A stretch of 58,695 nt of DNA from a filamentous cyanobacterium ESFC-1 (GCA_000380225.1 KB904821.1:1927523-1986217), one strand, 5' to 3'. Shown: positions 25,937 to 36,433, numbered from the stretch's first letter. A program made the numbers and translations. Notes: generated by a model not told the origin, from the sequence alone.

Positions 25937-28720
25937 ATGGCAAAATCCCCCAGAAATCCCCTCAAACACCTCGCAGGCGGCTTCCTTCTCCTAGGACTCC
26001 ATTTCAGCACAGTCCCCGCCCTAGCTCAAACCGAACCCACTCCTACCACCGAACAAACCGCCCAACTCGAAGAAGCCAAACGCCTCAATGAACAAGTTAT
26101 TCAACTGTATCGGCAAGGGCAATACGGAACAGCAATTCCCCTCGCTCAACAAGCCTTAGCCATCCGCGAACAAGCCCTCGGCAGCGACCATCCCAATGTT
26201 GCCACGAGCCTCAACAACTTGGCAGAACTGTACCGTAATATGGGGAACTACACAGAAGCCGAACCCCTCCACCAACGCTCCCTAGCCATCCGCGAACAAG
26301 CCCTCGGCAGCGACCATCCCGACGTTGCCACCAGCCTCAACAACTTGGCAATACTGTACCGTAATATGGGGAACTACAGCGAAGCCGAACCCCTCTATCA
26401 ACAAGCTTTAGCCATCCGCGAACAAGCCCTCGGCAGCGACCATCCCGACGTTGCCACCAGCCTCAACAACTTGGCAGCACTGTACCAAAATATGGGGAAC
26501 TACAGTGAAGCCGAACCCCTCTACCAACGCTCCCTAGCCATTTACGAACAAGCCCTCGGCAGCGACCATCCCCTTGTTGCCACTAGCCTCAACAACTTGG
26601 CAGAATTGTACCGTAATATGGGGAACTACAGTGAAGCCGAACCCCTCTACCAACGCTCCCTCACCATCTACGAACAAGCCCTCGGTAGCGACCATCCTCT
26701 TGTTGCCACGAGCCTCAACAACTTGGCAATACTGTACTACTCTATGGGGAACTACAGTGAAGCCGAACCCCTCTATCAACGTTCCCTCGCCATCCGCGAA
26801 CAAGTTTTAGGCAGCGACCATCCCTCGGTTGCCACCAGCCTCAACAACTTGGCAGTGCTGTACCGGGATATGGGGAACTACAGTGAAGCCGAACCCCTCC
26901 ACCAACGCTCCCTAGCCATCCGCGAACAAGCCTTGGGTCGCGACCATCCCGACATTGCCCAAAGTCTCGAAAACCTAGCATTCCTATACCAAGCCCAAGG
27001 AGACATAACTTTAGCCACCGACTATTTCAATCGCGGACTCAATATCCAAGAAAACAACATCTCTCTCATCTTCACCACGGGTTCAGAAGCCCAGAAACGG
27101 GCTTACATGAACACCCTATCTGGTACAACTCATCGAGCTACTTCTCTACATCTGCAAGATGCCCCCAACAATCCCGAAGCGGCTCAAATTGCGTTAACCA
27201 CGCTTCTCCGTCGCAAAGGACGCATTCTTGATGCTCTCACCGATAATATCCAACTGATTCGTGAAAACTTAACCCCAGAAAACCAACAACTCCTCGACCA
27301 ACTTGCCGATACTCGCACCCAACTGGCAACCCTAATCTACAACAAACCAGAAAACCTGAGCGGGGAAGCCTACAAAACCCAAGTCGCCAACCTCAAAGCC
27401 GAAGCTAATCAACTCGAAGGGTCACTTTCTCGCCGTAGTGCTGAGTTTCGCACCATCAGCCAACCCGTAACCATTGAAGCCATACAGCAACAAATTCCGG
27501 CAGATGCAGCATTAGTTGAATTAACCCTTTATTATCCTTATGAGGCGAAAACCGACCGATTTGGTAATCCTCGTTATGCTGCCTACATCCTCCACGCTAC
27601 AGGTGCGCCGCAATGGGTGGATTTAGGGGAAGCCGCACCCATCAACGCAGCAGCAAAAGCTTTACAAAATTCTCTCGGAACGCGGGGAAATCTGACTCGT
27701 CTGCAAGAAAACGCCCGCGAACTGGATGCCCTAATTATGCAGCCGATTCGGGCGAAATTGGGCGATAAAAATCACATTCTGCTGTCTCCTGATAGCCAGC
27801 TTAACTTGATTCCCTTTGCGGCTTTGGTAGATGAAAATAATCAGTATCTCGTCGAGAATTACCAAATTACTTACCTCTCCACCGGACGGGATTTATTGCG
27901 TCTAGAAAATAAGCAACAACCCCGTCAAGCCTCGGTAATTGTGGCTAATCCCGATTATGACGAACCTGGCGTAACTGTTGCCACCAATCGCGGTAGCAAT
28001 CAACGCTCAAGCGATATCGACAGTATCCGTTTTGGCGAGTTACCGGGAACTGCCGCCGAAGCCGCAGCAATTCAGCCTTTACTCCCCAATGCCACGGTTT
28101 TGACAGAAGCAAAAGCGACGGAACAAGCGATTAAACAAGTCGAAGCCCCGCGCATTCTCCATATTGCCACCCACGGCTTTTTTATCGATGTGGATTTAGT
28201 CGCCCCCGCAGCGAATCCCTTTGAGAGTCGCGGTATTGTAGGCGTACAGGCTCGCCCAGATGCCGATTTTACGCCTTCTGCCCCCGTAAACCAAGAAAAT
28301 CCCCTTTTGCGTTCGGGTTTGGCGTTGGCAGGCTTTAATAGTCGCTCTGGCGGTGGTTCTGAGGATGGAGCATTGACGGCGTTAGAACTGGCGGGCTTGA
28401 ATTTGCGGGGAACGCAGTTAGTCGTCCTTTCAGCTTGCGAGACAGGGGTAGGGGATGTAGCCAATGGGGAGGGGGTTTATGGTTTGCGTCGGGCTTTGGC
28501 CATTGCAGGGGCAGAAAGTCAACTTATCAGCTTGTGGAAGGTGTCGGATGAGGGGACGAAGGATTTGATGGTGGATTATTACCAGCGTTTGCTGTCGGGA
28601 GTGGGGCGGAGTGCGGCGTTGCGTGAGGTGCAGTTGGCGATGTTGGCTAGTGCTGAGTATCAACATCCTTATTTCTGGGCTTCCTTTATTCCGTCGGGGG
28701 AATGGGACGCGATGGAGTAG
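25937..28720 (+). CDS. Secreted TPR-CHAT domain protein (caspase-like protease fold)
   Basis: This 927-aa protein has a signal peptide (residues 1-30, ending PALAQ). Seven near-identical 42-residue kinesin-light-chain-type TPR units follow (about residues 57-355; consensus GSDHPDVATSLNNLA), then a helical linker, and a C-terminal CHAT domain (about 590-925). HIATHGFF gives His746 and VVLSACETGVG gives Cys834, the caspase-like catalytic pair. CHAT proteins include separase relatives and defence proteases; in cyanobacteria secreted TPR-CHAT proteins are common but uncharacterised. An exported location is inferred from the signal peptide. The 126-bp DNA repeats are very similar, so copy number could vary. 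Confidence 0.9.
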   Translation: MAKSPRNPLKHLAGGFLLLGLHFSTVPALAQTEPTPTTEQTAQLEEAKRLNEQVIQLYRQGQYGTAIPLAQQALAIREQALGSDHPNVATSLNNLAELYRNMGNYTEAEPLHQRSLAIREQALGSDHPDVATSLNNLAILYRNMGNYSEAEPLYQQALAIREQALGSDHPDVATSLNNLAALYQNMGNYSEAEPLYQRSLAIYEQALGSDHPLVATSLNNLAELYRNMGNYSEAEPLYQRSLTIYEQALGSDHPLVATSLNNLAILYYSMGNYSEAEPLYQRSLAIREQVLGSDHPSVATSLNNLAVLYRDMGNYSEAEPLHQRSLAIREQALGRDHPDIAQSLENLAFLYQAQGDITLATDYFNRGLNIQENNISLIFTTGSEAQKRAYMNTLSGTTHRATSLHLQDAPNNPEAAQIALTTLLRRKGRILDALTDNIQLIRENLTPENQQLLDQLADTRTQLATLIYNKPENLSGEAYKTQVANLKAEANQLEGSLSRRSAEFRTISQPVTIEAIQQQIPADAALVELTLYYPYEAKTDRFGNPRYAAYILHATGAPQWVDLGEAAPINAAAKALQNSLGTRGNLTRLQENARELDALIMQPIRAKLGDKNHILLSPDSQLNLIPFAALVDENNQYLVENYQITYLSTGRDLLRLENKQQPRQASVIVANPDYDEPGVTVATNRGSNQRSSDIDSIRFGELPGTAAEAAAIQPLLPNATVLTEAKATEQAIKQVEAPRILHIATHGFFIDVDLVAPAANPFESRGIVGVQARPDADFTPSAPVNQENPLLRSGLALAGFNSRSGGGSEDGALTALELAGLNLRGTQLVVLSACETGVGDVANGEGVYGLRRALAIAGAESQLISLWKVSDEGTKDLMVDYYQRLLSGVGRSAALREVQLAMLASAEYQHPYFWASFIPSGEWDAME

Positions 28721-29230
28721 GTTTCAGAACCCCGGTTTCTGGTCTGATTGGTATTAATACATTAAAACGGTGCGTTACACAACGTTTACGCACCCTACTG
28801 TCGTGACACATCTTAAACGGTGGGTTACGGCGGATAACTAGATTGCAGTCATAGCATGAGTTTTAGCCGCCTAACCCACCCTACGCTAAAGCCCTATTTA
28901 AGGCGTGTCACGGCACTACTGCCGTGACACAGCTTAAATAGGGCTTTAGAAAACCCTCGAAACTGGCTTCAACATGAATATAGACCGAAAATCTATCGCA
29001 CACTTTTAGCTGTGTCACGGCACTACTGCTGATTGGTATTATAGCAATTCCAAATAAAAACCAGCAGCCCCTCTCCCGTGGGAGAGGGGTTTGGGGTGAG
29101 GGCGGTTCAGGGAGAATACGATACCTTTATTGGGAGATGACTGTACGGAAACTAATTGTAATGACTATAATACATTAAAACGGTGCGTTACACAACGTTT
29201 ACGCACCCTACTGGCTACTGGCTCGACACT
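28721..29230. repeat. 510-bp gap made mostly of dispersed repeats
   Basis: There is a lone AGAACCCCGGTTTCT end (28726-28740), two identical 46-bp copies of a TAATACATTAAAACGGTGCG... repeat (28755-28800 and 29168-29213), a forward GGTGGGTTACGGCGGAT element (about 28813-28885), two CGGCACTACTGC/GTGTCACGGCA segments, and CCCCTCTCCC...GGGAGAGGGG (29068-29089). No gene is seen. Confidence 0.8.
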
Positions 29231-29689
29231 TCAAGGCAAAAATTCAGAATCGAGCGTATTTTCTGGGCTAAACGGACAAGTATTCGGAAAAAGCTCTAAC
29301 TCCATTCCGGTTTCAATCGCGGCTTTTTGTCGAGCTTTGGTATAAGCTGCATCGAAGTTTTCAAGGAAATAAGATTTCAAACTGGGACTATCGTTAAATT
29401 GTTTTTCGATTCTGTCTCGATGTTCAAAAATTGTGTAACGCCAGCTATTAGAGCGATTTTCTGGTTGATATTGATATTTCAGCAGGTGCATTAAGAGGAT
29501 TTCTAAGTTACTAATGAGGGCGCGTTTTTCCCGTTTCCCTATGTCTGCGATTTCTTCAAATAAATGGTCAATATCAAGTTGGGTGAGTTGTTTATTTTTA
29601 AGAAGCTGCGCGGTTTGAACGAGCCAAAGATAGTAATCTTGGTCGTAAAGTTGCGCTAAGGTATTGGCAGTTTGAGGATTGAAGATCAT
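29231..29689 (-). CDS. DUF29 family protein
   Basis: This 152-aa, largely helical cytosolic protein matches the DUF29 pattern common in cyanobacteria. LAQLYDQDYYLWLVQTAQLL at the start, DIDHLFEEIADIGKREKRAL and LLMHLLKYQYQPENRSNSW are the usual conserved blocks. Function is unknown; there are often many paralogs per genome. It is a single gene surrounded by repeats. Confidence 0.85.
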   Translation of the reverse strand: MIFNPQTANTLAQLYDQDYYLWLVQTAQLLKNKQLTQLDIDHLFEEIADIGKREKRALISNLEILLMHLLKYQYQPENRSNSWRYTIFEHRDRIEKQFNDSPSLKSYFLENFDAAYTKARQKAAIETGMELELFPNTCPFSPENTLDSEFLP

Positions 29690-29753
29690 GAGCCTTCTCA
29701 GATAATTTTGGCCTCGTTTGTTAATCTTAAATCTGTTGAATTAGTCAAATTTT

Positions 29754-29818
29754 AGAACCCCGGTTTCTCGCAAAAAATTTTAACTTGACTGTATAAGCAG
29801 GTAAGAAACCGGGGTTCT
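29754..29818. repeat. 65-bp AGAACCCCGGTTTCT element, copy 2
   Basis: Perfect 15-bp inverted ends AGAACCCCGGTTTCT/AGAAACCGGGGTTCT enclose 35 bp. In reverse orientation the interior (CTTATAC and AAGTTA blocks) and the outer flank CAAATCCGTTTAA align with the copy at 2668-2732. Confidence 0.9.
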
Positions 29819-29914
29819 TCGCGTATCGCGACTTAAACGGATTTGATCTTAGTTTGACTGAATTGACCACTGGCGCGTTATACGTCGCGCTTTGTACGCT
29901 ACAGGGACGAAACT

Positions 29915-31840
29915 CTACAAATTGACAATTTCAACCGGATCGATACTTTCGGCGGGTTCAAAGCCAAATACCTGGGCGTAGAAGTAGAATTCCGCATCGA
30001 GGGCCCGCTTGATATTTTCGGCCCGACGGAAGCCGTGTTGTTCTCCTTCAAAGGGAACATAAGCCACGGGGAGTCCTTTGGCTTTGAGGGCTTCGACCAT
30101 GGCTTCGGCTTGGTTGGGGGGAACGACTTTATCTTCGAGTCCTTGGAAAAAGATGACGGGACAGGACAGGCGATCGGTATAATGGATGGGCGATCGCGCT
30201 ACATAGATTTCCTTGTCTTCAGGATATGCCCCTATCAGGCCGTCGAGATAACGGGATTCAAATTTGTGGGTGTCTTGGGCTAGGGCTTCGAGGTCGCTTA
30301 CGCCATAGTAACTTGCGCCGGCTTTGAAGACATCTCGGAAGGTCAGGGCCGCAAGGGTAGTATAACCCCCGGCGCTGCCTCCGGCAATGGCCAGGCGATC
30401 GCCATCAACCCGTTTTTGTTGCGCGAGGTATTGCGCGGCCTGGGTACAATCTTCTACATCGACAATACCCCATTTCTGGTTCAAACGCTGGCGATACTCG
30501 CGACCATAGCCGGTACTTCCCCCATAATTCACATCCACAAAGCCAAAGCCGCGACTCGTCCAATACTGTATCCGCAAGTTAAAGGTCGCAGAAGCCGCCG
30601 CCGTGGGGCCGCCATGACTTTTGACCAAAAGGGGCGGTAACTCGCCTTCTGGGGCTTTGTAGTCCTGATTCTGGGGGGGATAGAACCAGGCATAAGCGGT
30701 TTTGCCGTCTGCGGTGGGAAATTCGATTTGTTCGGGGACACAGAGATAACCGGAATCGACTTCAACGGAACTGGATTTTTTCAGGGTTGTGGTGTTTCCG
30801 GTGGTTAAATTTAGTTCGACTAATTGGGTGGGTTCGGTGGGCGACCCGGCGATAAAATAGAGGGAATCCCCTTTAATTTTAAGGGAACCAATACTGGTAA
30901 AGGGGGTTTCGATGTTTTTTAATGTTTTGCTTTCGGGGTTGAGTTGGGCTAACTTTGTGCTGCCGTTTTGGGAGTAGGTACAGATGATTTCAGTGGCGGA
31001 TTTGAAGCGGTAGGGTTGAATGCCAAAGACCCAATGAGGATAACCAAATTCGGCAGCCATGGGATAGACAATTTCAATGTTGCCATTGTCGCGGTAAATA
31101 TTCCACCAATTTTCGCGATCGCTTGCAAAATATAATACCCCATCCGGCGACCACATCGGCGCACATATCGCTTCTTCTTTTTCCCCTGCAATTGTTTTAA
31201 TTTCCCCTAAAGAACCATCTTCTTTAATCGGGGCTACTTTCAATTGGGTACTATCCCAAGGCATATAGGGATGACTCCATTCCACCCAGGCTAATTGCGT
31301 TCCATCGGGACTTAAACGGGGAGAACTATAAAAGTCATTTTCCGAAACTAGGGTGGTTGTTTCCCCAGAATTAATATCAACGGCGACTAAACAATTTACG
31401 GGTTCGGTGTCAGGATTGCTGTGGTCTTCTCCTACACAAATTAGGCGATTTCGTGAGGAATCTAAAAGGGCATCTGCATATCGCCACGCACTTTCTGGAG
31501 TTAGGGGTTGCGGTTCTCCATCTAAGGGTTGTTTATAAATTCGTTGGTCGGCAAAATTAGAAAAGTAAAGGGTATTTTCGGCAAGTAAAAAAGAACCGCC
31601 GCCATATTCATGTACCCGTGTCCGAATGTTAAAACCTTGGGGAGTAATATCGCTTTGGGTGCCATCAGGGGTGCGTTTTACCAACACATTCCGACCCCCT
31701 TCTGAGGGACGAGATTCTACCCAAAACAAATCATCTCCCTCAACGCCAACGCCCCCAATCCCAACACTTCCCGATACAATCAGATCGGCAGTAATGGGCG
31801 ATTTCCAAGACCCATACGGTGCAACTTTTGGGTTAGCCAT
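29915..31840 (-). CDS. S9 family prolyl oligopeptidase-type serine peptidase
   Basis: In this 641-aa protein the N-terminal ~370 residues form a beta-propeller (repeated blocks such as SPRLSPDGTQLAWVEW and APMWSPDGVLYFASD). The C-terminal ~270 residues are an alpha/beta-hydrolase. GGSAGGYTTLAAL gives nucleophile Ser489, LEDKVVPPNQAEAM the Asp and GEQHGFRRAEN the His. There is no signal peptide, so it acts on peptides in the cytosol. The group is the dipeptidyl/acylaminoacyl peptidase branch. Monocistronic. Confidence 0.9.
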   Translation of the reverse strand: MANPKVAPYGSWKSPITADLIVSGSVGIGGVGVEGDDLFWVESRPSEGGRNVLVKRTPDGTQSDITPQGFNIRTRVHEYGGGSFLLAENTLYFSNFADQRIYKQPLDGEPQPLTPESAWRYADALLDSSRNRLICVGEDHSNPDTEPVNCLVAVDINSGETTTLVSENDFYSSPRLSPDGTQLAWVEWSHPYMPWDSTQLKVAPIKEDGSLGEIKTIAGEKEEAICAPMWSPDGVLYFASDRENWWNIYRDNGNIEIVYPMAAEFGYPHWVFGIQPYRFKSATEIICTYSQNGSTKLAQLNPESKTLKNIETPFTSIGSLKIKGDSLYFIAGSPTEPTQLVELNLTTGNTTTLKKSSSVEVDSGYLCVPEQIEFPTADGKTAYAWFYPPQNQDYKAPEGELPPLLVKSHGGPTAAASATFNLRIQYWTSRGFGFVDVNYGGSTGYGREYRQRLNQKWGIVDVEDCTQAAQYLAQQKRVDGDRLAIAGGSAGGYTTLAALTFRDVFKAGASYYGVSDLEALAQDTHKFESRYLDGLIGAYPEDKEIYVARSPIHYTDRLSCPVIFFQGLEDKVVPPNQAEAMVEALKAKGLPVAYVPFEGEQHGFRRAENIKRALDAEFYFYAQVFGFEPAESIDPVEIVNL

Positions 31841-32243
31841 ATTTTTGATATTTTATATTTTTTGCAATACTTTATTATATCGAGATTATAGGGGGCGATC
31901 GCAAAAGTTTAAAATATTTTTGATATATAGCATTTACAAACAAGATGTAAACTTTCAAACCTCGTTCCTTGGTAGAACCAAGGAACGCAACAAACGAGGC
32001 TCCGCCTCGATTTTATACTAAATATGCTATTAAGAAAAACCCAGAGGTGAGTTTACTTCTCCCTCCGTTTTTCTTGATAAAAATAATGATCCTAACCAAG
32101 GCAGAGCCTTGTTTTTTCGTTCCCAAGTACAACCTGGGAACGAGTTTAAGGGTGGAGATTGGACGGGGAAACCCCTCCCCTACGAGGAACTTGACAATGG
32201 GGACAAAACCTTAACTTGCCACAATTGACCAATAACTAATAAC
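31841..32243. repeat. 403-bp gap with GTTCC-hairpin and MITE remnants
   Basis: GTTCCTTGGT/ACCAAGGAAC hairpin followed by GAGGCTCCGCCTCG lies at about 31966-32010. A diverged relative (GCAGAGCC...GTTCCCAAG/CTGGGAACGAG) is at about 32099-32145. GC hairpin copy 5 lies at 32159-32183 within a one-ended TTAACTTG-type element that ends near 32222. No gene is seen. Confidence 0.75.
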
Positions 32244-33230
32244 TTAAGACCTTAAAAACTTCGCATCCAACTCAGGAATTGAGGGATTAATATTCATCCC
32301 CGAACCAATTTCAAATCCCGCAGGAGTAGTCAAGCGAGGGCGAATTTGTAGATACCAATGAACTTGGGGTTCTTCGGCTTTGTAGCGGGCTGCGGTGTTG
32401 ATGACATAATTATAATCGGGGTTGTTTAACTTGCGATATAATCGCCCCAAAGCATCTTTTAGAATCAAAGCTAAATCTGCTTTTTGTCGAGACGAAATAC
32501 TGCCAAAATCCGCTTGATGTTCTTTAGGGATAATCCACATTTCAAAAGGAACTTCGGCAGCAAAAGGGACAAAACAAACAAAGGAATGATTTTCGGTGAT
32601 AATGCGCGTTTCTGTATGTAGTTCAAAATACAGCATATCGCAATATAAACACCGGGCCCATTGATCGTAATAGCGTTGGGCTTCCCTTTCCCGCAAACGA
32701 ATATGTTGGGGAACAATTCCCGTCATAATAATTTGGGAGTGGGGATGTTTTAAAGAAGCCCCGGCTTTTTTGCCATGATTGCGGAAAATAATGATCATCA
32801 TATTTTCATGGGCTGTCATTAATTCCAGATAGCGTTGATGATAGGTTTCTAGTACCGTTTCAACTGCTTTTAATGGCATTGTGGCAATGTCTTGATTGTG
32901 ATGAGGGCTTTCTATAATGACCTCATGTTGGCCATATCCCATCATCGTTACATAAATGCCATTCATCTTACGGTTGGGGTGAGTGTCTGGGGTTAAAACG
33001 GGATATTTATTCTCAACCACTCGCGTTTGCCAACCCTGTTTGATAGGGTTGGGTAACTCTAAAATAACGGGTTCTAAATGGTCTTCATTTTCAGGACAAA
33101 AAGGACAATAATGACTGTCAGATTCTTCTAGATTGATTTGTTTGAAATCTTGGGGGCGTTTTTGGCGACTGGGGGCATAAATCACCCATTCTCGCGTGGT
33201 TTTATTGAGGCGAATATGACTTTTTGACAT
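32244..33230 (-). CDS. galT: Galactose-1-phosphate uridylyltransferase
   Basis: This 328-aa HIT-superfamily enzyme exchanges UMP between UDP-glucose and galactose-1-phosphate. HPHSQI at residues 162-167 carries the nucleophilic His. FCPENEDHLEP and CLYCDMLYFEL hold the zinc-type Cys pairs, and PHVHWYLQIRPRL-like VHWYLQIRPRL lies near the end. Cytosolic. No other Leloir gene is adjacent. A role in UDP-sugar supply for polysaccharide is inferred. Confidence 0.9.
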   Translation of the reverse strand: MSKSHIRLNKTTREWVIYAPSRQKRPQDFKQINLEESDSHYCPFCPENEDHLEPVILELPNPIKQGWQTRVVENKYPVLTPDTHPNRKMNGIYVTMMGYGQHEVIIESPHHNQDIATMPLKAVETVLETYHQRYLELMTAHENMMIIIFRNHGKKAGASLKHPHSQIIMTGIVPQHIRLREREAQRYYDQWARCLYCDMLYFELHTETRIITENHSFVCFVPFAAEVPFEMWIIPKEHQADFGSISSRQKADLALILKDALGRLYRKLNNPDYNYVINTAARYKAEEPQVHWYLQIRPRLTTPAGFEIGSGMNINPSIPELDAKFLRS

Positions 33231-33306
33231 GAGATTTATCCCCCGTTTGCTGTAATCTTAATTTAAGGTTTCATTGTTTTTTATAATGCCCCTAGTTCTG
33301 TAAAGT

Positions 33307-33430
33307 AGTGGCCTGACACACTTTAAACGGTGGGTTACGGCGGATAGTTAAATTGCAGTTATAGCGGCAGTTTTAACCGCCTAACCCACCCTACGCTAAA
33401 GCTTTGTTTTAGCTTTGTCACGGCAGTAGG
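33307..33430. repeat. GGTGGGTTACGGCGGAT element
   Basis: GGTGGGTTACGGCGGAT and AACCGCCTAACCCACC face each other as imperfect inverted arms, flanked by TTTAAA and by GCTTTGTTTTAGCTTTGTCA. Relatives lie at about 25711-25786 (reverse) and 28813-28885. A second AGGGTGGGCATTGCCCACC hairpin (33427-33445) follows and may terminate dnaE or galT transcription. Confidence 0.75.
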
Positions 33431-33452
33431 GTGGGCATTGCCCACCTTAGAT

Positions 33453-33782
33453 TCAACCTATAACTAACTCTCTTATCTGTTGAGGTTGAGGACATTTTTT
33501 CAACTCTAAACCTCGTTCAAAAATTTCATCAATGGGCAACATTTGATGGTCTTCGGTCATAAATTTATGGTCTTTGGTTGCGCGAATGATGGTGTTATCT
33601 TCGAGTTGGTATTCAAATACCTCTTGGATGCCGCGATCGTGCCATTGCGCGATCGCCTGAGTATAAATATAACCATTGGGATCGACAGTGTACACCGAAC
33701 AATTCAGTTTTTCTTCGACAAGTTTACCAATCGGAACAGCCCCATATTCCACCGTTAACACCTCAGTATCGTAACTCAAACA
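33453..33782 (-). other. DnaE split intein, N-terminal fragment (Int-N)
   Basis: 109 residues run from Cys1 (residue 776 of the ORF) to the stop. [14 protein letters not shown] is splicing block A and [10 protein letters not shown] is block B with the TxxH pair (Thr69, His72). Lys70, Met75 and Met81, residues associated with fast DnaE inteins such as Npu, are all present. The tail after [15 protein letters not shown] is about 14 residues ([13 protein letters not shown]) and longer than in Npu. It contains no endonuclease domain, as expected for this class. Confidence 0.95.
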
Positions 33783-36107
33783 ATACTCGGCAAACTTCAC
33801 CATCTGGTCGAAAAGATGTTCAGCAATTTGTGAATCTACGCCGTTTTTGGCAGCCCCATCGATAAAAATCCCTCGATGTTTTTGCATTTCAGAAATCTTT
33901 TTCTTACCCATAGCCCGACGCAGTAAATCCGCTTGACCGAGGGAATATCCCGCCAAATCTTGGGCGGTTTTCATGATTTGTTCTTGATAGACCAAAATCC
34001 CATAAGTTTCATTCAAAATATTTTCTAATAAGGGATGGTCGTACTCGATGGGTTCTCGTCCGTGTTTGCGGTTAATAAACATGGGAATTAACCCCGCATC
34101 CAGTGGCCCCGGACGATACAATGCCAAAATAGAAGAAATATCTTCAATCCCTGAAGGTTTCAAATCTCGCACAATCTGACGCATCCCGTCAGACTCTAAT
34201 TGAAAAATACCTTCGAGGTGACCGTCGCGGAATAATTTGTGAGTTGTTTTGATGTCTGGGGGTAACTTATTAGCGGTTCCTTTTTTGAGGATTTCTAGGG
34301 CTTTGCGTTCGTCGAGGGGGAGTTCATCAACATCCAGGGTAATGCCTTGATTTTGTTTGATTAACTCCGCCGCTTTTTGAATTGTTGTGAGGTTTTTGAG
34401 TCCCAGGAAGTCCATTTTCAACAATCCCAAGGACTCTAAATCTTCCATGGAAAATTGCGTAATAACTGCCCCTTCTTTATTGAATTGTAGCGGCACAATT
34501 TCATCAAGAGGTTGAGAAGAAATAACCACTCCGGCTGCATGAACCCCAAAAGTTTTATTCGTTCCTTCGATACGAATCGCCATGTCTAACCAACGCCGAA
34601 CTTGGGGGTCAGTGTCGTATTTTTCTTTAAATTCTGGGGAGGGAGTATCATCAGAAATCATTACTTTTAACTTCGCTGGTTTCCCTCGCGCAACCGGAAT
34701 TAATTTCGCCATCTTGTCGGATTCTGCATAGGGAATATTAAGAACTCGCGCCACATCTTTTAATACCGCTTTCGAGGTCATGCGGTTAAAGGTAATGATT
34801 TGTGCGACGTTATCTTTGCCGTATTTTTCAGTTACATATTTAATCATTTCATCCCGGCGTTCAATGCAGAAGTCGGTGTCAATATCTGGCATTGATTTAC
34901 GTTCGGGATTGAGGAAACGCTCAAAGAGTAAGCCGTGGTGAACTGGGTCAATGTTGGTAATTTTTAAGGCATAAGCAACCAAAGAACCCGCAGCCGAACC
35001 CCGTCCTGGTCCGACTGGAATATGATGATCTCTAGCATATTTAATGTAGTCCCAGACAACTAAAAAATAGGTCGAGAAACCCATTTTTTGCATCATCACT
35101 AATTCATATTGGAGGCGTTCTTTATAAGTTGAATCAATTTCAGAACGGGAACGACATTTGAGACGATCTTTGAGTCCTTCCCAGGTGACTTCTTCGAGAT
35201 AAGTGTCGGCTGTATGTCCCGCAGGAACCGGATAATCGGGGATGCGGGGTTCGTCCATAATATTATACGGCTGGACTTTTTCGGCAATTTCTAAGGTATT
35301 CGCGATCGCGTCCTCAATTACATCCTCACTGAGATGATCGCGGAATAATTGCTTCATTTCAGCAGCAGATTTTAGATACTCTGTCCCGCTATACCGCAGT
35401 CGTTTATCTTCGGTAATCAGTTTCCCGGTTTGAATGCACAGCAGCGCGTCGTGGGCTTCTACGTCATAACAAGAAATGAAATGAGAGTCATTGGTTGCGA
35501 TAATTTTAATATCGAGTTCTCGTGCAATTTTAACTATTTCGACATTCACAATTCGGTCTTCTGCCGAACCGTGGTCTTGGATTTCTAAATAGTAATCATC
35601 CCCAAAAACATCTTTATACCATTTGGCGACTTCTCTAGCTCGTTTCAAGTCAAATTTGAGAATGTTTTGAGGAACTTCTCCCCCTAAACAAGCGCTGGTG
35701 ACAATTAAGCCTTCGTGATATTGGGCTAATAATTCTTTATTAATACAAGGACGGGCAAAAATGCCTTTACCTTGATAACCTTTGAGGTTGGAAATTGTGG
35801 TGAGTTTGGTTAAGTTTTTATATCCTTGGGTGTTCTTCGCTAAGACAACTTGGTGATATTTACGAATGCGTTTATGATTCGTTTCAACATCGCCATTAAT
35901 GACATACATTTCATTGCCAATAATGGGTTTAATACCCTTTTTTCGACAAGTTTTAATTAATTCAATCGCCCCATACATTACGCCGTGATCCGTGAGGGCG
36001 ATCGCGGGCATTCCCAATTCTACGGCACGATTAACTAAATTGGGGAGTTGAGAAGCCCCGTCGAGTAGGCTGTAATCGCTGTGAATGTGTAAACCAACAA
36101 AAGACAT
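33453..36107 (-). CDS. dnaE: DNA polymerase III alpha subunit, N-terminal half fused to split intein N
   Basis: In this 884-aa protein residues 1-775 are the N-extein of DnaE: PHP domain from [12 protein letters not shown], then the polymerase palm with PDIDTD at 407-412 (catalytic aspartates), ending in VKFAEY. Residues 776-884 are the N-half of the cyanobacterial DnaE split intein ([14 protein letters not shown]). The C-half must be encoded elsewhere with Int-C; it is not in the window. The two precursors trans-splice to give the replicative polymerase, so this gene is essential. Start by the conserved [13 protein letters not shown]. Confidence 0.97.
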   Translation of the reverse strand: MSFVGLHIHSDYSLLDGASQLPNLVNRAVELGMPAIALTDHGVMYGAIELIKTCRKKGIKPIIGNEMYVINGDVETNHKRIRKYHQVVLAKNTQGYKNLTKLTTISNLKGYQGKGIFARPCINKELLAQYHEGLIVTSACLGGEVPQNILKFDLKRAREVAKWYKDVFGDDYYLEIQDHGSAEDRIVNVEIVKIARELDIKIIATNDSHFISCYDVEAHDALLCIQTGKLITEDKRLRYSGTEYLKSAAEMKQLFRDHLSEDVIEDAIANTLEIAEKVQPYNIMDEPRIPDYPVPAGHTADTYLEEVTWEGLKDRLKCRSRSEIDSTYKERLQYELVMMQKMGFSTYFLVVWDYIKYARDHHIPVGPGRGSAAGSLVAYALKITNIDPVHHGLLFERFLNPERKSMPDIDTDFCIERRDEMIKYVTEKYGKDNVAQIITFNRMTSKAVLKDVARVLNIPYAESDKMAKLIPVARGKPAKLKVMISDDTPSPEFKEKYDTDPQVRRWLDMAIRIEGTNKTFGVHAAGVVISSQPLDEIVPLQFNKEGAVITQFSMEDLESLGLLKMDFLGLKNLTTIQKAAELIKQNQGITLDVDELPLDERKALEILKKGTANKLPPDIKTTHKLFRDGHLEGIFQLESDGMRQIVRDLKPSGIEDISSILALYRPGPLDAGLIPMFINRKHGREPIEYDHPLLENILNETYGILVYQEQIMKTAQDLAGYSLGQADLLRRAMGKKKISEMQKHRGIFIDGAAKNGVDSQIAEHLFDQMVKFAEYCLSYDTEVLTVEYGAVPIGKLVEEKLNCSVYTVDPNGYIYTQAIAQWHDRGIQEVFEYQLEDNTIIRATKDHKFMTEDHQMLPIDEIFERGLELKKCPQPQQIRELVIG

Positions 36108-36433
36108 AGTTTATTTAAGTGATTAGTGGGTAGTGGGAATTATAGGGTTTTGGGCAGTAGTTAAGTTAGTTGGTAGATCGCGAGAATTGACGGGTTTTTG
36201 TTATTAGTTATTAGTTATTGGTTATTAGGCTTTACGAAATAGGTTATACCAAAATTTTATCAATTCTTGAACATGATATTCATACAGTATTTTTATTGCC
36301 AAGATAAATTCATATTTCTATTTTTAGTCATAACATAAGATGCTAGAAAAAAGGCAGAGCCTCGTTTTTACGTCCCTTGGTAAAACCAAGGAACGAGATT
36401 GCAAGATTAAACCAGCAGTTGGTATTACAATAC
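36108..36433. repeat. 326-bp gap with heptamers and GTTCC hairpin
   Basis: TTATTAG/TTATTGG heptamers lie at about 36199-36230. GCAGAGCCTCG followed by a CCTTGGT/ACCAAGG hairpin and GAACGAG lie at about 36352-36393, the same family as at 31966. The dnaE promoter must lie close to 36108. No gene is seen. Confidence 0.7.
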
